A DNA stretch of 64,000 nt from Gemmatimonadales bacterium. GTDB lineage: Bacteria > Gemmatimonadota > Gemmatimonadetes > Palauibacterales > Palauibacteraceae. Shown here piece by piece: positions 40,226 to 48,294 of this stretch. Numbering within the stretch: position 1 is the stretch's first letter; each line of letters opens with the position of its first letter. Position numbers and translations under genes: made by a program. Location of the stretch: the NCBI GenBank assembly GCA_009840115.1, contig VXOJ01000036.1:1-64000 (forward strand). Reading direction: 5' to 3'. The notes under the pieces were generated by a model that worked only from the letters and a program-made list of their open reading frames with translations, was not told the DNA's origin and did not search any database.

Positions 40226-41389
40226 ATGAACGGCGGCCTTTCACGCGAGGAACTCGTCCGCTACGGGCGTCACGTCAGCATCCCCGAGGTGGGCGTGGCG
40301 GGGCAGCGGCGCCTGCGGGCCTCGAGCGTGCTCATCGTGGGCGCGGGCGGGCTGGGATCGCCGGCCGCGCTCTACCTCGCCGCGGCGGGGGTGGGACGGC
40401 TCGGCCTCGTGGACCACGACCGCGTGGAACTCTCCAACCTGCAGCGGCAGGTGCTCTACGACACCGATTCGGTCGGGACGCCGAAGCTCGCCTCCGCGCG
40501 GGCGCGGCTCGCGGGACTGAACCCGGACGTCGCCGTCGAGACGTTCGACGCGCGCCTGGAATCGGGGAACGCGCTCGAGATTCTCGAGGGGTGGGACTTC
40601 GTCATCGACGGGAGCGACAACTTCCCCACGCGGTATCTCGTGAACGACGCCTGCGTGATGCTCGGGACGCCCTTCGCGTACGGGGCCATCCTTCGCTTCG
40701 AGGGCCAGGCGTCGGTGTTCGCGGCGCCGGATGGTCCCTGCTATCGCTGCCTGTTCCGGGATCCTCCGCCTCCGGATCTCGTGCCGAATTGCGCGGAAGC
40801 CGGGGTGCTCGGGGTCCTGCCCGGCATCGTGGGGTCGATCCAGGCGAACGAGGCGATCAAGTGGCTGGCGGGGATCGGAGACACGCTCGCCGGGCGCCTG
40901 CTCCTCATCGACGCGCTCCGCATGGAGTTCCGCTCGCTGGACATCGCCCGCGACCCCGAGTGCGTGGTCTGCGGCCCCGAGCCGACGGTTACGGAACTCA
41001 TCGACTACGAGCGCTTCTGCGGTGTGGCGGCGGACGGCGCGGCGGAAGCGGAGAGTGCGATGGACGACTTCGACATCGACGTACACGAACTGAAGCGCCG
41101 GATCGACGCCGGCGAGGGCTTCCAGCTCATCGACGTACGCGAGGACTACGAGTGGGCGATCTGTAACCTGGAGGAGGCGGGGGCGCGGCTCGTGCCGCTC
41201 GCCACGCTTCCGCAGGCCGTGGAGAGCCTGGACGCATCGGAACCCCTCATCATCCACTGTCGTTCGGGCCCTCGCGGCGACCGTGCCGTCGAATACCTGC
41301 GCGCGGTGGGGTTCGACCACGCCGTGAACCTCGCGGGGGGGATCCTCGCGTGGGCCGAGGAGATCGACCCGGCGATGCGGCAGTACTGA
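40226..41389 (+). CDS. MoeB/ThiF-type E1-like enzyme with C-terminal rhodanese domain
   Basis: A 387-residue protein of the MoeB-rhodanese (MoeZ/MOCS3-like) type. It adenylates the C-terminal glycine of small sulfur carriers such as MoaD or ThiS and passes sulfur from its rhodanese domain. The nucleotide motif GAGGLGS is at 39-45, the E1 active-site Cys189 in NCAEAGVLG, the zinc cysteines in CYRC and CVVC, and the rhodanese Cys345 in IIHCRSGPRG. It could serve molybdopterin, thiamine or cysteine synthesis; no sulfur-carrier gene is directly adjacent. It starts with ATG 7 bp after rpe. Confidence 0.93.
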   Translation: MNGGLSREELVRYGRHVSIPEVGVAGQRRLRASSVLIVGAGGLGSPAALYLAAAGVGRLGLVDHDRVELSNLQRQVLYDTDSVGTPKLASARARLAGLNPDVAVETFDARLESGNALEILEGWDFVIDGSDNFPTRYLVNDACVMLGTPFAYGAILRFEGQASVFAAPDGPCYRCLFRDPPPPDLVPNCAEAGVLGVLPGIVGSIQANEAIKWLAGIGDTLAGRLLLIDALRMEFRSLDIARDPECVVCGPEPTVTELIDYERFCGVAADGAAEAESAMDDFDIDVHELKRRIDAGEGFQLIDVREDYEWAICNLEEAGARLVPLATLPQAVESLDASEPLIIHCRSGPRGDRAVEYLRAVGFDHAVNLAGGILAWAEEIDPAMRQY

Positions 41390-41404
41390 TGGGGGCCTGA
41401 ACCC

Positions 41405-42337
41405 GTGGCGGCCGCCGCTCCCCGGATCGTTTCGCTCCTCGCGTCGGGGACCGAGATCGTCGACGCCCTCGGCCTCGGCGAATGTCTCGTCGGCATCTCA
41501 CACGAGTGCGATCATCCGCCGCACCTCCTCGACCGTCCGCGCGTCAGCCGCCCCCGCTTCGACCCGGAGGGCCTCTCCAGCGGAGAGATCGACGCCGCCG
41601 TGCGGCAGGCCATGATCGAACACGGCAGCGTGTACGAGATCGACGGGGCCGTCCTCGAAGGACTCGACCCGGACATCATCCTCACCCAGGCCGTGTGCGA
41701 GGTGTGCGCCGTGCCGACGGGCGGGGTGCAGGAGGTGCTCGGGGCGCGCGCGATCGATGCCGAGGTCGTGTCGCTCGACGCCCACACGATCGAGGACATT
41801 CTCGCGTCGGTCACCCAGGTGGCGCGCGCCGTCGGTCATCCGGACGTCGCCCGAGACGCGGGGGGCTCGCTCCGAAGCCGACTCGACGCGGTGCGCGTTG
41901 CCGTACAGGACACCGACCCGCTGCGGGTGCTCGGGATAGAGTGGTTCGATCCGCCGTTCGCACCGGGCCACTGGGTGCCGGAGATGATCGAACTCGCCGG
42001 CGGCCGGAACCTGGCGGGCGAGGCGGGGCAGCCTTCCCGGGAGGTGGCGTGGGAGGAGATCGGAGACCTCGATCCCGACGCGCTCCTCCTCATGCCCTGC
42101 GGCTATGGCCTCGAAGCGGCCCGGCGGGATGCCGACGCGCACGCCGAACGTCTCGGGGAGATGGCTCCGCGCGCGGTCGCCGAGGGACGCGCCTGGGTCG
42201 TTGACGCCTCCTCCTACTTCAACCGCTCGGGCCCCCGCTTCGTCACCGGCATCGAGATCCTCGCCGGCCTGCTCCACCCCGACCGCCTCCCCACCCCGGA
42301 TCCGGCCGTCGCCGCCGTGTGGAGTCCCCCAGCCTGA
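41405..42337 (+). CDS. Periplasmic-binding-like (BtuF-type) protein without signal peptide
   Basis: A 310-residue protein with the fold pattern of iron-siderophore/cobalamin substrate-binding proteins: IVSLLASGTEIVDALGLGE at the start, ISHECDHP, DPDIILTQ, and D-P-D-A-L-L-L-M-P-C-G-Y. Proteins of this type are often annotated as cobalamin-binding, but the N-terminus lacks a signal peptide or lipobox, so export is doubtful. GTG start at 41405. No btuC or btuD permease genes lie next to it. The true ligand is unknown. Confidence 0.7.
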   Translation: MAAAAPRIVSLLASGTEIVDALGLGECLVGISHECDHPPHLLDRPRVSRPRFDPEGLSSGEIDAAVRQAMIEHGSVYEIDGAVLEGLDPDIILTQAVCEVCAVPTGGVQEVLGARAIDAEVVSLDAHTIEDILASVTQVARAVGHPDVARDAGGSLRSRLDAVRVAVQDTDPLRVLGIEWFDPPFAPGHWVPEMIELAGGRNLAGEAGQPSREVAWEEIGDLDPDALLLMPCGYGLEAARRDADAHAERLGEMAPRAVAEGRAWVVDASSYFNRSGPRFVTGIEILAGLLHPDRLPTPDPAVAAVWSPPA

Positions 42338-42347
42338 AGGCCCTCGC

Positions 42348-42764
42348 TCAGGTGGTGGCGGGGATCATGATGAACCCCGCCGTTGCAAAGTGCCGGTCCA
42401 GAGTCAGGGCCTCCTCGATCCCCAACTCGGACATGATCGCGAAGCTCGTGGCGTCGGCGAGCGAAAAATCCTGGTCCGCGAAACGTCGAATCCACGAGTC
42501 AACGGCCGTGTCTTCCCGTTCCGGTGTCACATGCTCGATCCGATTCGGAGGTCGCCGGACCGCTTCGAGGAAGGCGAGCGCGACCTCTCGCCCCACGCGC
42601 CGCAGCAGCAGCGCGTGGCTCTCGGCCACCACGAGGTTGGAAGTCACGACGGCGACGCCCCGCCGAACCCGGACGCGAAGAGCCTCGACGAGCGCCTGGT
42701 GATCCGGGTGTGCGCCGTCAGCCAGGGGATACCAGGCGCTGGTATCGACGAATACCGCTTTCAC
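42348..42764 (-). CDS. PIN-domain ribonuclease toxin (VapC-like)
   Basis: A 138-residue PIN-domain protein with the acidic metal-binding residues Asp7 (FVDTSAWY), Glu48 (VVAESH), Asp104 (SLADATSF) and Asp123 (LTLDRHF). VapC toxins cleave tRNA or rRNA. The ATG at 42764 overlaps the antitoxin's last codons (ATGA), typical for toxin-antitoxin pairs. The toxin lies second in the operon. Confidence 0.88.
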   Translation of the reverse strand: MKAVFVDTSAWYPLADGAHPDHQALVEALRVRVRRGVAVVTSNLVVAESHALLLRRVGREVALAFLEAVRRPPNRIEHVTPEREDTAVDSWIRRFADQDFSLADATSFAIMSELGIEEALTLDRHFATAGFIMIPATT

Positions 42765-43123
42765 TTCGAGCGGCCACCGGACTCACCGCTCCGGTCGGAT
42801 GACCACGAGTCGATCTCGGCGTCGGCAAGAACCTCATCGTGAGCGCGCGCCACATCCAGACTCGGTTCTCCCTCGCGCGGCGGCGTCCCGTGGAAGAGGC
42901 CAACGATCGAGAGCGCCGGGTGGAGATCCGGATCCAGGAGTTGGGATTCCAGCGCCTCGAGACCTTTCCTCAGAACGTCCGACTTGGTGGTATCGAGGGT
43001 GTCCCGAAGCCGCTCCAAGCGCCTCCGTTCGGAGGGCGCAAGGTAGACCTGGACGGGCTCGCGCACCCGCCCCACGTCACGCTTCCGATCCACATCACGC
43101 TCTGAATCATGAATAGACATCAT
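42761..43123 (-). CDS. Ribbon-helix-helix antitoxin
   Basis: A 120-residue protein with a ribbon-helix-helix (CopG-type) motif around residues 22-57: VQVYLAPSERRRLERL ... TTKSDVLRKGLEAL. The C-terminal region is acidic and disordered, as expected for the toxin-binding part. ATG at 43123 lies inside a palindromic TCATGA-rich element that is probably its own operator. It neutralises the PIN toxin encoded downstream. Confidence 0.85.
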   Translation of the reverse strand: MMSIHDSERDVDRKRDVGRVREPVQVYLAPSERRRLERLRDTLDTTKSDVLRKGLEALESQLLDPDLHPALSIVGLFHGTPPREGEPSLDVARAHDEVLADAEIDSWSSDRSGESGGRSK

Positions 43124-43133
43124 GATTCATGAT
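43103..43133 (-). promoter_or_regulatory. Predicted operator of the toxin-antitoxin pair
   Basis: ATCATGATTCATGAT at 43119-43133 is a perfect 15-bp palindrome (ATCATGA-T-TCATGAT). TCATGA occurs three times, at 43107, 43120 and 43127. The region is AT-rich in a GC-rich genome and covers the antitoxin start codon, fitting ribbon-helix-helix autorepression. Confidence 0.65.
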
Positions 43134-43202
43134 ATCGTGCACCATCAGGAAACGCGAATGACTCGAAACACGAACCGGGCTGCCGGGGCAGGATTGCGTG
43201 CG

Positions 43203-43478
43203 CTAGCCGCGGAAGGGGGGGTAGTGGCCGAGGTCGTAGGCGCGGATGGAGAGGACGCCGCGCGACCCGATCCCCATGTCGGCGAGGGTGCGCGTCTCAT
43301 CGCGGATGCGGCGCTCGGCGAACTCGGTGTAGAAGTCGCCGGGGTCGTCCGAGGAGCGCTGGAGCATGGCGCGGATGCCGAAGGCCTTGGCGTCGGCCAC
43401 GGTCGTGTCGGCCGGCAGTTCGGCCACGTGCTCCAGCCAGCGGTCGGGCATGATGAGGCGAACCGTGATGGCGTTCAT
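43203..43478 (-). CDS. Small protein with ubiquitin-like C-terminal half
   Basis: A 91-residue protein. The N-terminus NAITVRLIMPD resembles a beta-grasp first strand, and ADTTVADAKAFGIRAML an alpha helix. Residues 53-78 (FAERRIRDETRTLADMGIGS...L-S-I) match the ubiquitin stretch F-A-x-x-x-(I/L)-x-D-x-R-T-L-x-D-x-x-I...L-x-(I/L), with one extra residue. The last residues are PPFRG, not GG. The ATG at 43478 has GGGAG upstream; a GTG at 43520 is an alternative. It follows a second very small gene on the same strand by 44 bp. The assignment to the ubiquitin-like superfamily rests on this pattern only. Confidence 0.6.
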   Translation of the reverse strand: MNAITVRLIMPDRWLEHVAELPADTTVADAKAFGIRAMLQRSSDDPGDFYTEFAERRIRDETRTLADMGIGSRGVLSIRAYDLGHYPPFRG

Positions 43479-43522
43479 GCGGCTCCCGGTGACGGTGTCA
43501 GCGCCGGCTTCACGGGTCACCC

Positions 43523-43786
43523 TCAGTGAACGTTGCGGAGGGTGTAGAGGAAACGCTTCGCAAGGTCGGTCACGTCGAGGCCCACGACGCGGTCCGTCTC
43601 CACGCGGACGTTCGTGTGGCCGCCCGCGCGGTCGACCGCGAAGCGGGCCAGACCGATCTCCCCGGCGAAGGTGACGGATGCGTCGGTCTCCTCGTGAACC
43701 CGAAGCCCGGAGTGCTCCCCGAAGAAGCGCTTCGCGCGGTCGAGCACATCTTCCGGAGACAGGTCGGTGATCGTGACGTATCGCAT
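43523..43786 (-). CDS. Small hypothetical protein
   Basis: An 87-residue protein starting MRYVTITDLSPEDVLDRA, with alternating strands and helices: L-x-V-x-x-E-T-D then ARFAVDRAGGHTNVRVETDRV, and a C-terminal helix. No membrane segment or known family is recognised; the pattern is compatible with a small SRPBCC- or ACT-like fold. It is directly upstream of the ubiquitin-like gene and divergent from the aminotransferase gene, with 166 bp between them. Confidence 0.5.
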   Translation of the reverse strand: MRYVTITDLSPEDVLDRAKRFFGEHSGLRVHEETDASVTFAGEIGLARFAVDRAGGHTNVRVETDRVVGLDVTDLAKRFLYTLRNVH

Positions 43787-43952
43787 GTGGATTCCGGTTC
43801 GGCCAGCGGGTCCGGGGACGGCTCCGGCGGAGCGGAACGTCCTCGAGCGCGGCGCAAGATCTTGCGCCTCCAGCGGTCCGTCAACCGAGGACGGCGCGAG
43901 CCTCGATCGAACGATTGGCCAGATGCCCCCGGGGGCGATACCATCTCCCGCC

Positions 43953-45053
43953 ATGAACCCGCCCATCTCGTTCGGCCGCTTCTTTCTGCCCGGCCCGACC
44001 GAAGTCCCCCCGGATCTGTTCGACGCCATGCGGCGACCCGTCGTCGGGCACCGGAGCGCCGAGGTCTCGGGCCTGATAGAAGCGATGCAGCCGTCCGCGT
44101 CGCGACTCTTCCGGACGTCGCGGCCGGTGTATCTGTCGACCTCGTCCGCCACCGGCATGATGGAAGCGGCGATCACGAACCTCACGCGTCGCCGCGTCCT
44201 CTGTCTGACGAACGGGTCGTTCAGCAAGCGGTTCCACGCGATCGCCGAAGCGACGGGGCGTCCCGCGGACGCGCTCGAGGCGGAGTGGGGCGAGCCGAAC
44301 CTGCCGGAGAGGCTGCGCGACGCGCTCGCCGCGGCGCCCGGCCGGTACGACCTCGTCACGGTCGTCCACTCGGAGAGTTCGACCGGCGTCCTCAATCCGC
44401 TGGAGGAACTCGCCGCCGTCGTCCACGAGTTCGACGACGTGCTGATCGCCGTCGATACGGTCTCATCCCTGGCCGGGGCGCCGGTGGAGACCGACGAGTG
44501 GGGACTGGACTTCGTTCTCACGGGGTCGCAGAAGGCGGTGGCGCTGCCGCCGGGCCTCGCGCTGGCCGTCGCGTCCGAGCGGGCGCTTGCCCGCGCGGAG
44601 GAGGTCGAACACCGGGGCTTCTACTTCGACATCCTCAAGTTCGAGAAGAACCTCGAGCGCTGGCAGACGCCGAATACCCCGGCTGTCTCGCTCCTCTTCG
44701 CTCTCGACCGGCAGTTGAACCGGATGATGGAGGAAGGGCTGGAGGCGCGCTGGGGGCGTCACGATGCCATGGCCCGGCGGACGTACGAGTGGGTGGACCG
44801 GACGGCCGCGCGAACGGGCCAGCCGTGGCGCGTGCTCGCGCCGGAAGGCTACCGTTCGCCCTGCGTAACCGTCATCATGCTTCCGGAGGGTCTGACCGGT
44901 CCCGAGGTCGTCTCGCGCGCGCTGGCGCATGGGTACACCGTGGCGGCGGGGTACGGGGCCCTGAAACAGTCGTCGTTCCGGATCGGACACATGGGCGAGC
45001 ATACGCTCGACGAGCTGGAGGCGCTCCTGGCCGTCCTCGACGAAGTTCTGTGA
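43953..45053 (+). CDS. Class V aminotransferase (alanine-glyoxylate / phosphoserine type)
   Basis: A 366-residue fold-type I PLP aminotransferase of the SerC/AGT superfamily. The PLP lysine lies in TGSQKAVALPPGLA, STSSATGMMEAAI binds the phosphate, and VIAVDTVSSLAG holds the PLP Asp. The N-terminus FLPGPTEVPPDL is typical of alanine-glyoxylate/serine aminotransferases. Because serA follows 35 bp downstream, its most likely role is phosphoserine aminotransferase in serine biosynthesis (inference from context). The start at 43953 was chosen for the LPGPTEVP N-terminus. Confidence 0.88.
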   Translation: MNPPISFGRFFLPGPTEVPPDLFDAMRRPVVGHRSAEVSGLIEAMQPSASRLFRTSRPVYLSTSSATGMMEAAITNLTRRRVLCLTNGSFSKRFHAIAEATGRPADALEAEWGEPNLPERLRDALAAAPGRYDLVTVVHSESSTGVLNPLEELAAVVHEFDDVLIAVDTVSSLAGAPVETDEWGLDFVLTGSQKAVALPPGLALAVASERALARAEEVEHRGFYFDILKFEKNLERWQTPNTPAVSLLFALDRQLNRMMEEGLEARWGRHDAMARRTYEWVDRTAARTGQPWRVLAPEGYRSPCVTVIMLPEGLTGPEVVSRALAHGYTVAAGYGALKQSSFRIGHMGEHTLDELEALLAVLDEVL

Positions 45054-45088
45054 TCTGAACACTAGCCACGTGCCGTGAGCGAGACGCC

Positions 45089-46699
45089 GTGAGCGATTCT
45101 GCCGGAGACGCCCAGCGCCTTCTCATCGCGGATCCCCTTCTCCCGGAGGGGATCGAGACGTTGCGTGCCGCGCCGGGGATCGCCGTCGAAGACCACAGCG
45201 AGGGGGATCGGGAGGGGCTCCTGCGCGCGCTGCCGGGCGCGTCGGCGCTCATCGTTCGCAGCCGCACGAAGGTGGATGCGGAGCTTATCGAAGCCGGCGA
45301 CACCCTCCGGGTCATCGGCCGCGCGGGCGTCGGCGTGGACAACATCGACATCCCCGCCGCGACCCGGCGCGGGATCGCGGTGCTGAACGCTCCGGCCGCG
45401 AATACCCAGTCGACCGCCGAGTTGGCGTTCGCGCTCCTCCTTGCCGCGGCCCGGCGGATTCCGGAGGCGGACGCGAGCATCCGCGCGGGGGAGTGGCGCC
45501 GCAAGGAACTGCGGGGCATCCAGCTCAGCGGCAAGACGCTGGGGGTGATCGGGCTCGGCCGGATCGGCGCGGAGGTCGTGTGGCGCGCGCGGGCGTTCGG
45601 GATGCGCGTGATCGCCCACGATCCGTTCGTGAGCGCCGAGCGGGCGAGCGACCTGGGCGTTGAACTCGCCGACTTCGACGCGCTTCTGCCCGCGTGCCAC
45701 GCGATCACCGTCCACGTCCCGCTCTCCGACGAGAACCGCGGGTTCATCGGCCGCAAGGAGATGGCGGCCATGCGGCCGGGTACGATCCTGGTCAACGCGG
45801 CGCGGGGCGGACTCATCGACGAGGCCGCGCTGGCCGACGCGCTGCGGAGCGGCCACCTGGGTGCGGCCGGACTCGATGTGTTCGCGACGGAGCCGCTCCC
45901 CGCCGACAGTCCGCTGCGCGACGCGCCGCAACTCGTATGCAGTCCCCATCTCGGAGCCTCGACCTTCGAAGCCCAGCGGCAGGTCTCCCGGCAGATCGCC
46001 ATCTCCGTGCGCAACGCGCTGATCGAGGACGACTTCAGCGCGGCGCTCAACGCCCCGTTCGAGGCCGAGGTTCGCGACGGAGCGGGACCCATCATGTACC
46101 TCGGCCGCTGTCTGGGCCGCCTGCTGGCCGGACTCCACGACGAGGCCCCGCACCGCATCGAGGTCCGCTACGGCGGGCCGCTCGATGGCGTCCTCGGGCC
46201 CCTCGCGGCGAGCGTTGCGGTCGGTTTTCTCGAACGCCGGGTCGACCCGCCGCTCAACGTCGTGAACGCGCTGTCGATCGCGGCCGAGCGCGGTCTGGAG
46301 ATCGTGCGCGTCCGCACGCAGGCCGTCGGGGACTACACGAACTATGTCGAACTCGGGGTGCGGTACGGCCGGCGGACGACGGACGTCGTGGGCGGCGCGC
46401 TGATGGGTACGCGGATGGAGCCGCGGATCGTACGCGTGGGGAAGTTCCGCGTCGACACGCAGCCGCTCGGCACCTGCCTCTTGATCCGCAACCGGGACCG
46501 GCCCGGCGTGATCGGCGCGGTGGGCACCGTGCTCGGCGAGGCGAACGCGAATATCGCCGAATACCACCTCGCGCGCCGCCGCGGCGGAGGCCGTTCCCTC
46601 GGCGTCGTGCGGATCGACGGCGAAGTTCCGCACGAGGTGCTCGGCGGCCTGACCGCACTCGACGAGATCGACGAAGTCCGCCAGATCCACTTCGACTGA
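45089..46699 (+). CDS. serA: D-3-phosphoglycerate dehydrogenase
   Basis: First enzyme of serine biosynthesis, NAD-dependent oxidation of 3-phosphoglycerate. The 536-residue long form has the substrate domain, the Rossmann GLGRIG at 155-160, AARGGLIDEAAL (Arg), the catalytic His in CSPHLGAST, an allosteric substrate-binding-like domain (about 320-440), and a C-terminal ACT domain (about 450-536) for serine feedback. GTG start at 45089. It is paired with the aminotransferase gene. Confidence 0.95.
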   Translation: MSDSAGDAQRLLIADPLLPEGIETLRAAPGIAVEDHSEGDREGLLRALPGASALIVRSRTKVDAELIEAGDTLRVIGRAGVGVDNIDIPAATRRGIAVLNAPAANTQSTAELAFALLLAAARRIPEADASIRAGEWRRKELRGIQLSGKTLGVIGLGRIGAEVVWRARAFGMRVIAHDPFVSAERASDLGVELADFDALLPACHAITVHVPLSDENRGFIGRKEMAAMRPGTILVNAARGGLIDEAALADALRSGHLGAAGLDVFATEPLPADSPLRDAPQLVCSPHLGASTFEAQRQVSRQIAISVRNALIEDDFSAALNAPFEAEVRDGAGPIMYLGRCLGRLLAGLHDEAPHRIEVRYGGPLDGVLGPLAASVAVGFLERRVDPPLNVVNALSIAAERGLEIVRVRTQAVGDYTNYVELGVRYGRRTTDVVGGALMGTRMEPRIVRVGKFRVDTQPLGTCLLIRNRDRPGVIGAVGTVLGEANANIAEYHLARRRGGGRSLGVVRIDGEVPHEVLGGLTALDEIDEVRQIHFD

Positions 46700-46721
46700 C
46701 CTGGCAGGCCGTGGAAGAAAC

Positions 46722-48074
46722 CTAGCGGCTGAAGTAGCTCCGCGTCTCCCGCCACACGAGGCCTGACAGGAGCAGGAGTCCCACCAGGTTGGGGGCGGCC
46801 ATGAGGCCGTTGAGGATGTCGGAGATGAGCCACACGACATCGAGTTCGACGACCGCGGCGAGACCGACGACGAGCACGAACACCAGACGGTAGGGACGGA
46901 TTACGCGTTCGCCGAACAGGTAAGCGAAGCTTCGCTCTCCGTAGTAGGACCACCCGAGCATCGTGCTGAAGGCGAAGGTCGCGAGGCCGAGGGCGACGAT
47001 GATGTCCCCCGCGCCCGCGAGGAGGCTCGTATCGAAGGCCAGTTGCGTCATGTTCGCGCCCTCGGCCCCCGACTGCCACGCACCCGTCGTGAGGATCGCG
47101 AGTCCCGTCAGGGTGCAGACGACGATGGTGTCGATGAACGTCTGCGTCATGGAGACGAGGGCCTGCCGCACCGGCTCGCGCGTCTGCGCCGCGGCGGCGG
47201 CGATCGCGCCCGTGCCCAGCCCGGATTCGTTCGAGAAGATCCCGCGCGCGACCCCGAAGCGCATCGCCTGTAGTACGGTATAGCCGAGGGCCCCGCCCGC
47301 CACCGCCTGCCCCCCGAACGCGTGCTCGAACACGAGCCGGAACGCCGCCGGGATCTGCGCCGCGTTGGAGATGAGGACGATGGCGGCGACGCCCATGTAG
47401 AGGACGATCATCGCGGGCACGATGACGCTCGCCACCCGTCCGATGGACCGGATCCCCCCGATGATGACGAGGCCCACGGCCGCCGCCGTGACGAGCCCCA
47501 TGACCCAGTGCGGCACGTGAAACGACTCGTTCATCGCGTCCGCGACGGCCTGCGACTGGACGCCGTTGCCGATGCCGAAGGCCGCGAGGGTCGCGAAGAG
47601 CGCGAAGGCGATCGCGAGGCCCCGGCCGAGGCTGCCCCGTCCGAGACCGTGCTCCAGGTAATACATGGGGCCGCCCGCCTTCTCCCCCCGGGCATCGGTC
47701 TCCCGGTAGCGGACGCCGAGCACCGCTTCCGCGTACTTCGTCGCCATCCCGAGGAGTCCCGTCACCCACATCCAGAAGAGCGCGCCCGGGCCGCCCGCGC
47801 CGATGGCCGTCGCGACGCCCACGATGTTCCCCGTGCCGACCGTTGCGGCCAGCGCGGTCATGAGCGCCTGGAAGTGCGAGATGTCGCCCTCGCCCCCCGG
47901 TTCGCGGCGCTTGACGAGCGCCAGCCAGAGGGCGTGCCCCAGCCGGCGGAACTGGAGGCCCCGCAGCAGCAGCGTGTAGACGAGGCCGGTGGTGAGGAGG
48001 AGGATGATGAGGGGGACGCCCCACACCCAGGCTTGAATCGCCTCCAGGGTTCCGACTGCGGAAATTGCTGTCAC
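46722..48074 (-). CDS. Sodium:alanine symporter family (AGCS) protein
   Basis: A 450-residue inner-membrane transporter with about 10-11 transmembrane helices. AGCS signatures are [27 protein letters not shown] and [13 protein letters not shown] (short segments), and the FSNESGLG motif is present. It imports small amino acids with sodium. ATG at 48074, divergent from the pseudo-helicase gene and convergent with serA (22-bp gap). Confidence 0.93.
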   Translation of the reverse strand: MTAISAVGTLEAIQAWVWGVPLIILLLTTGLVYTLLLRGLQFRRLGHALWLALVKRREPGGEGDISHFQALMTALAATVGTGNIVGVATAIGAGGPGALFWMWVTGLLGMATKYAEAVLGVRYRETDARGEKAGGPMYYLEHGLGRGSLGRGLAIAFALFATLAAFGIGNGVQSQAVADAMNESFHVPHWVMGLVTAAAVGLVIIGGIRSIGRVASVIVPAMIVLYMGVAAIVLISNAAQIPAAFRLVFEHAFGGQAVAGGALGYTVLQAMRFGVARGIFSNESGLGTGAIAAAAAQTREPVRQALVSMTQTFIDTIVVCTLTGLAILTTGAWQSGAEGANMTQLAFDTSLLAGAGDIIVALGLATFAFSTMLGWSYYGERSFAYLFGERVIRPYRLVFVLVVGLAAVVELDVVWLISDILNGLMAAPNLVGLLLLSGLVWRETRSYFSR

Positions 48075-48294
48075 CTCGTACCGGAGGTCATCGGGGGAGG
48101 GCGCGCCGGACGGCCGCGGCGAGCCGGTGGTGACGTTAGACGCGCCTTGGAGCCGCCGTCAACGTAACGGGACCTGCGCGGGACCCCGGCGGACGGGTCC
48201 ACTTTGGACGGGCGGACGGCTTGCGTACCTTCCTGCCGCTGGGCGAAGGCCCGCGCACGACCCCTTGTCCAATTCATTCTTCGGGATCCCACGC
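48075..48294. other. Intergenic region between AGCS and pseudo-helicase genes
   Basis: About 220 bp with no recognisable gene. It is expected to contain promoters for both divergent genes. The pseudo-helicase frame is open through this stretch, so its true start could lie farther upstream (48127 or 48265). Confidence 0.4.
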
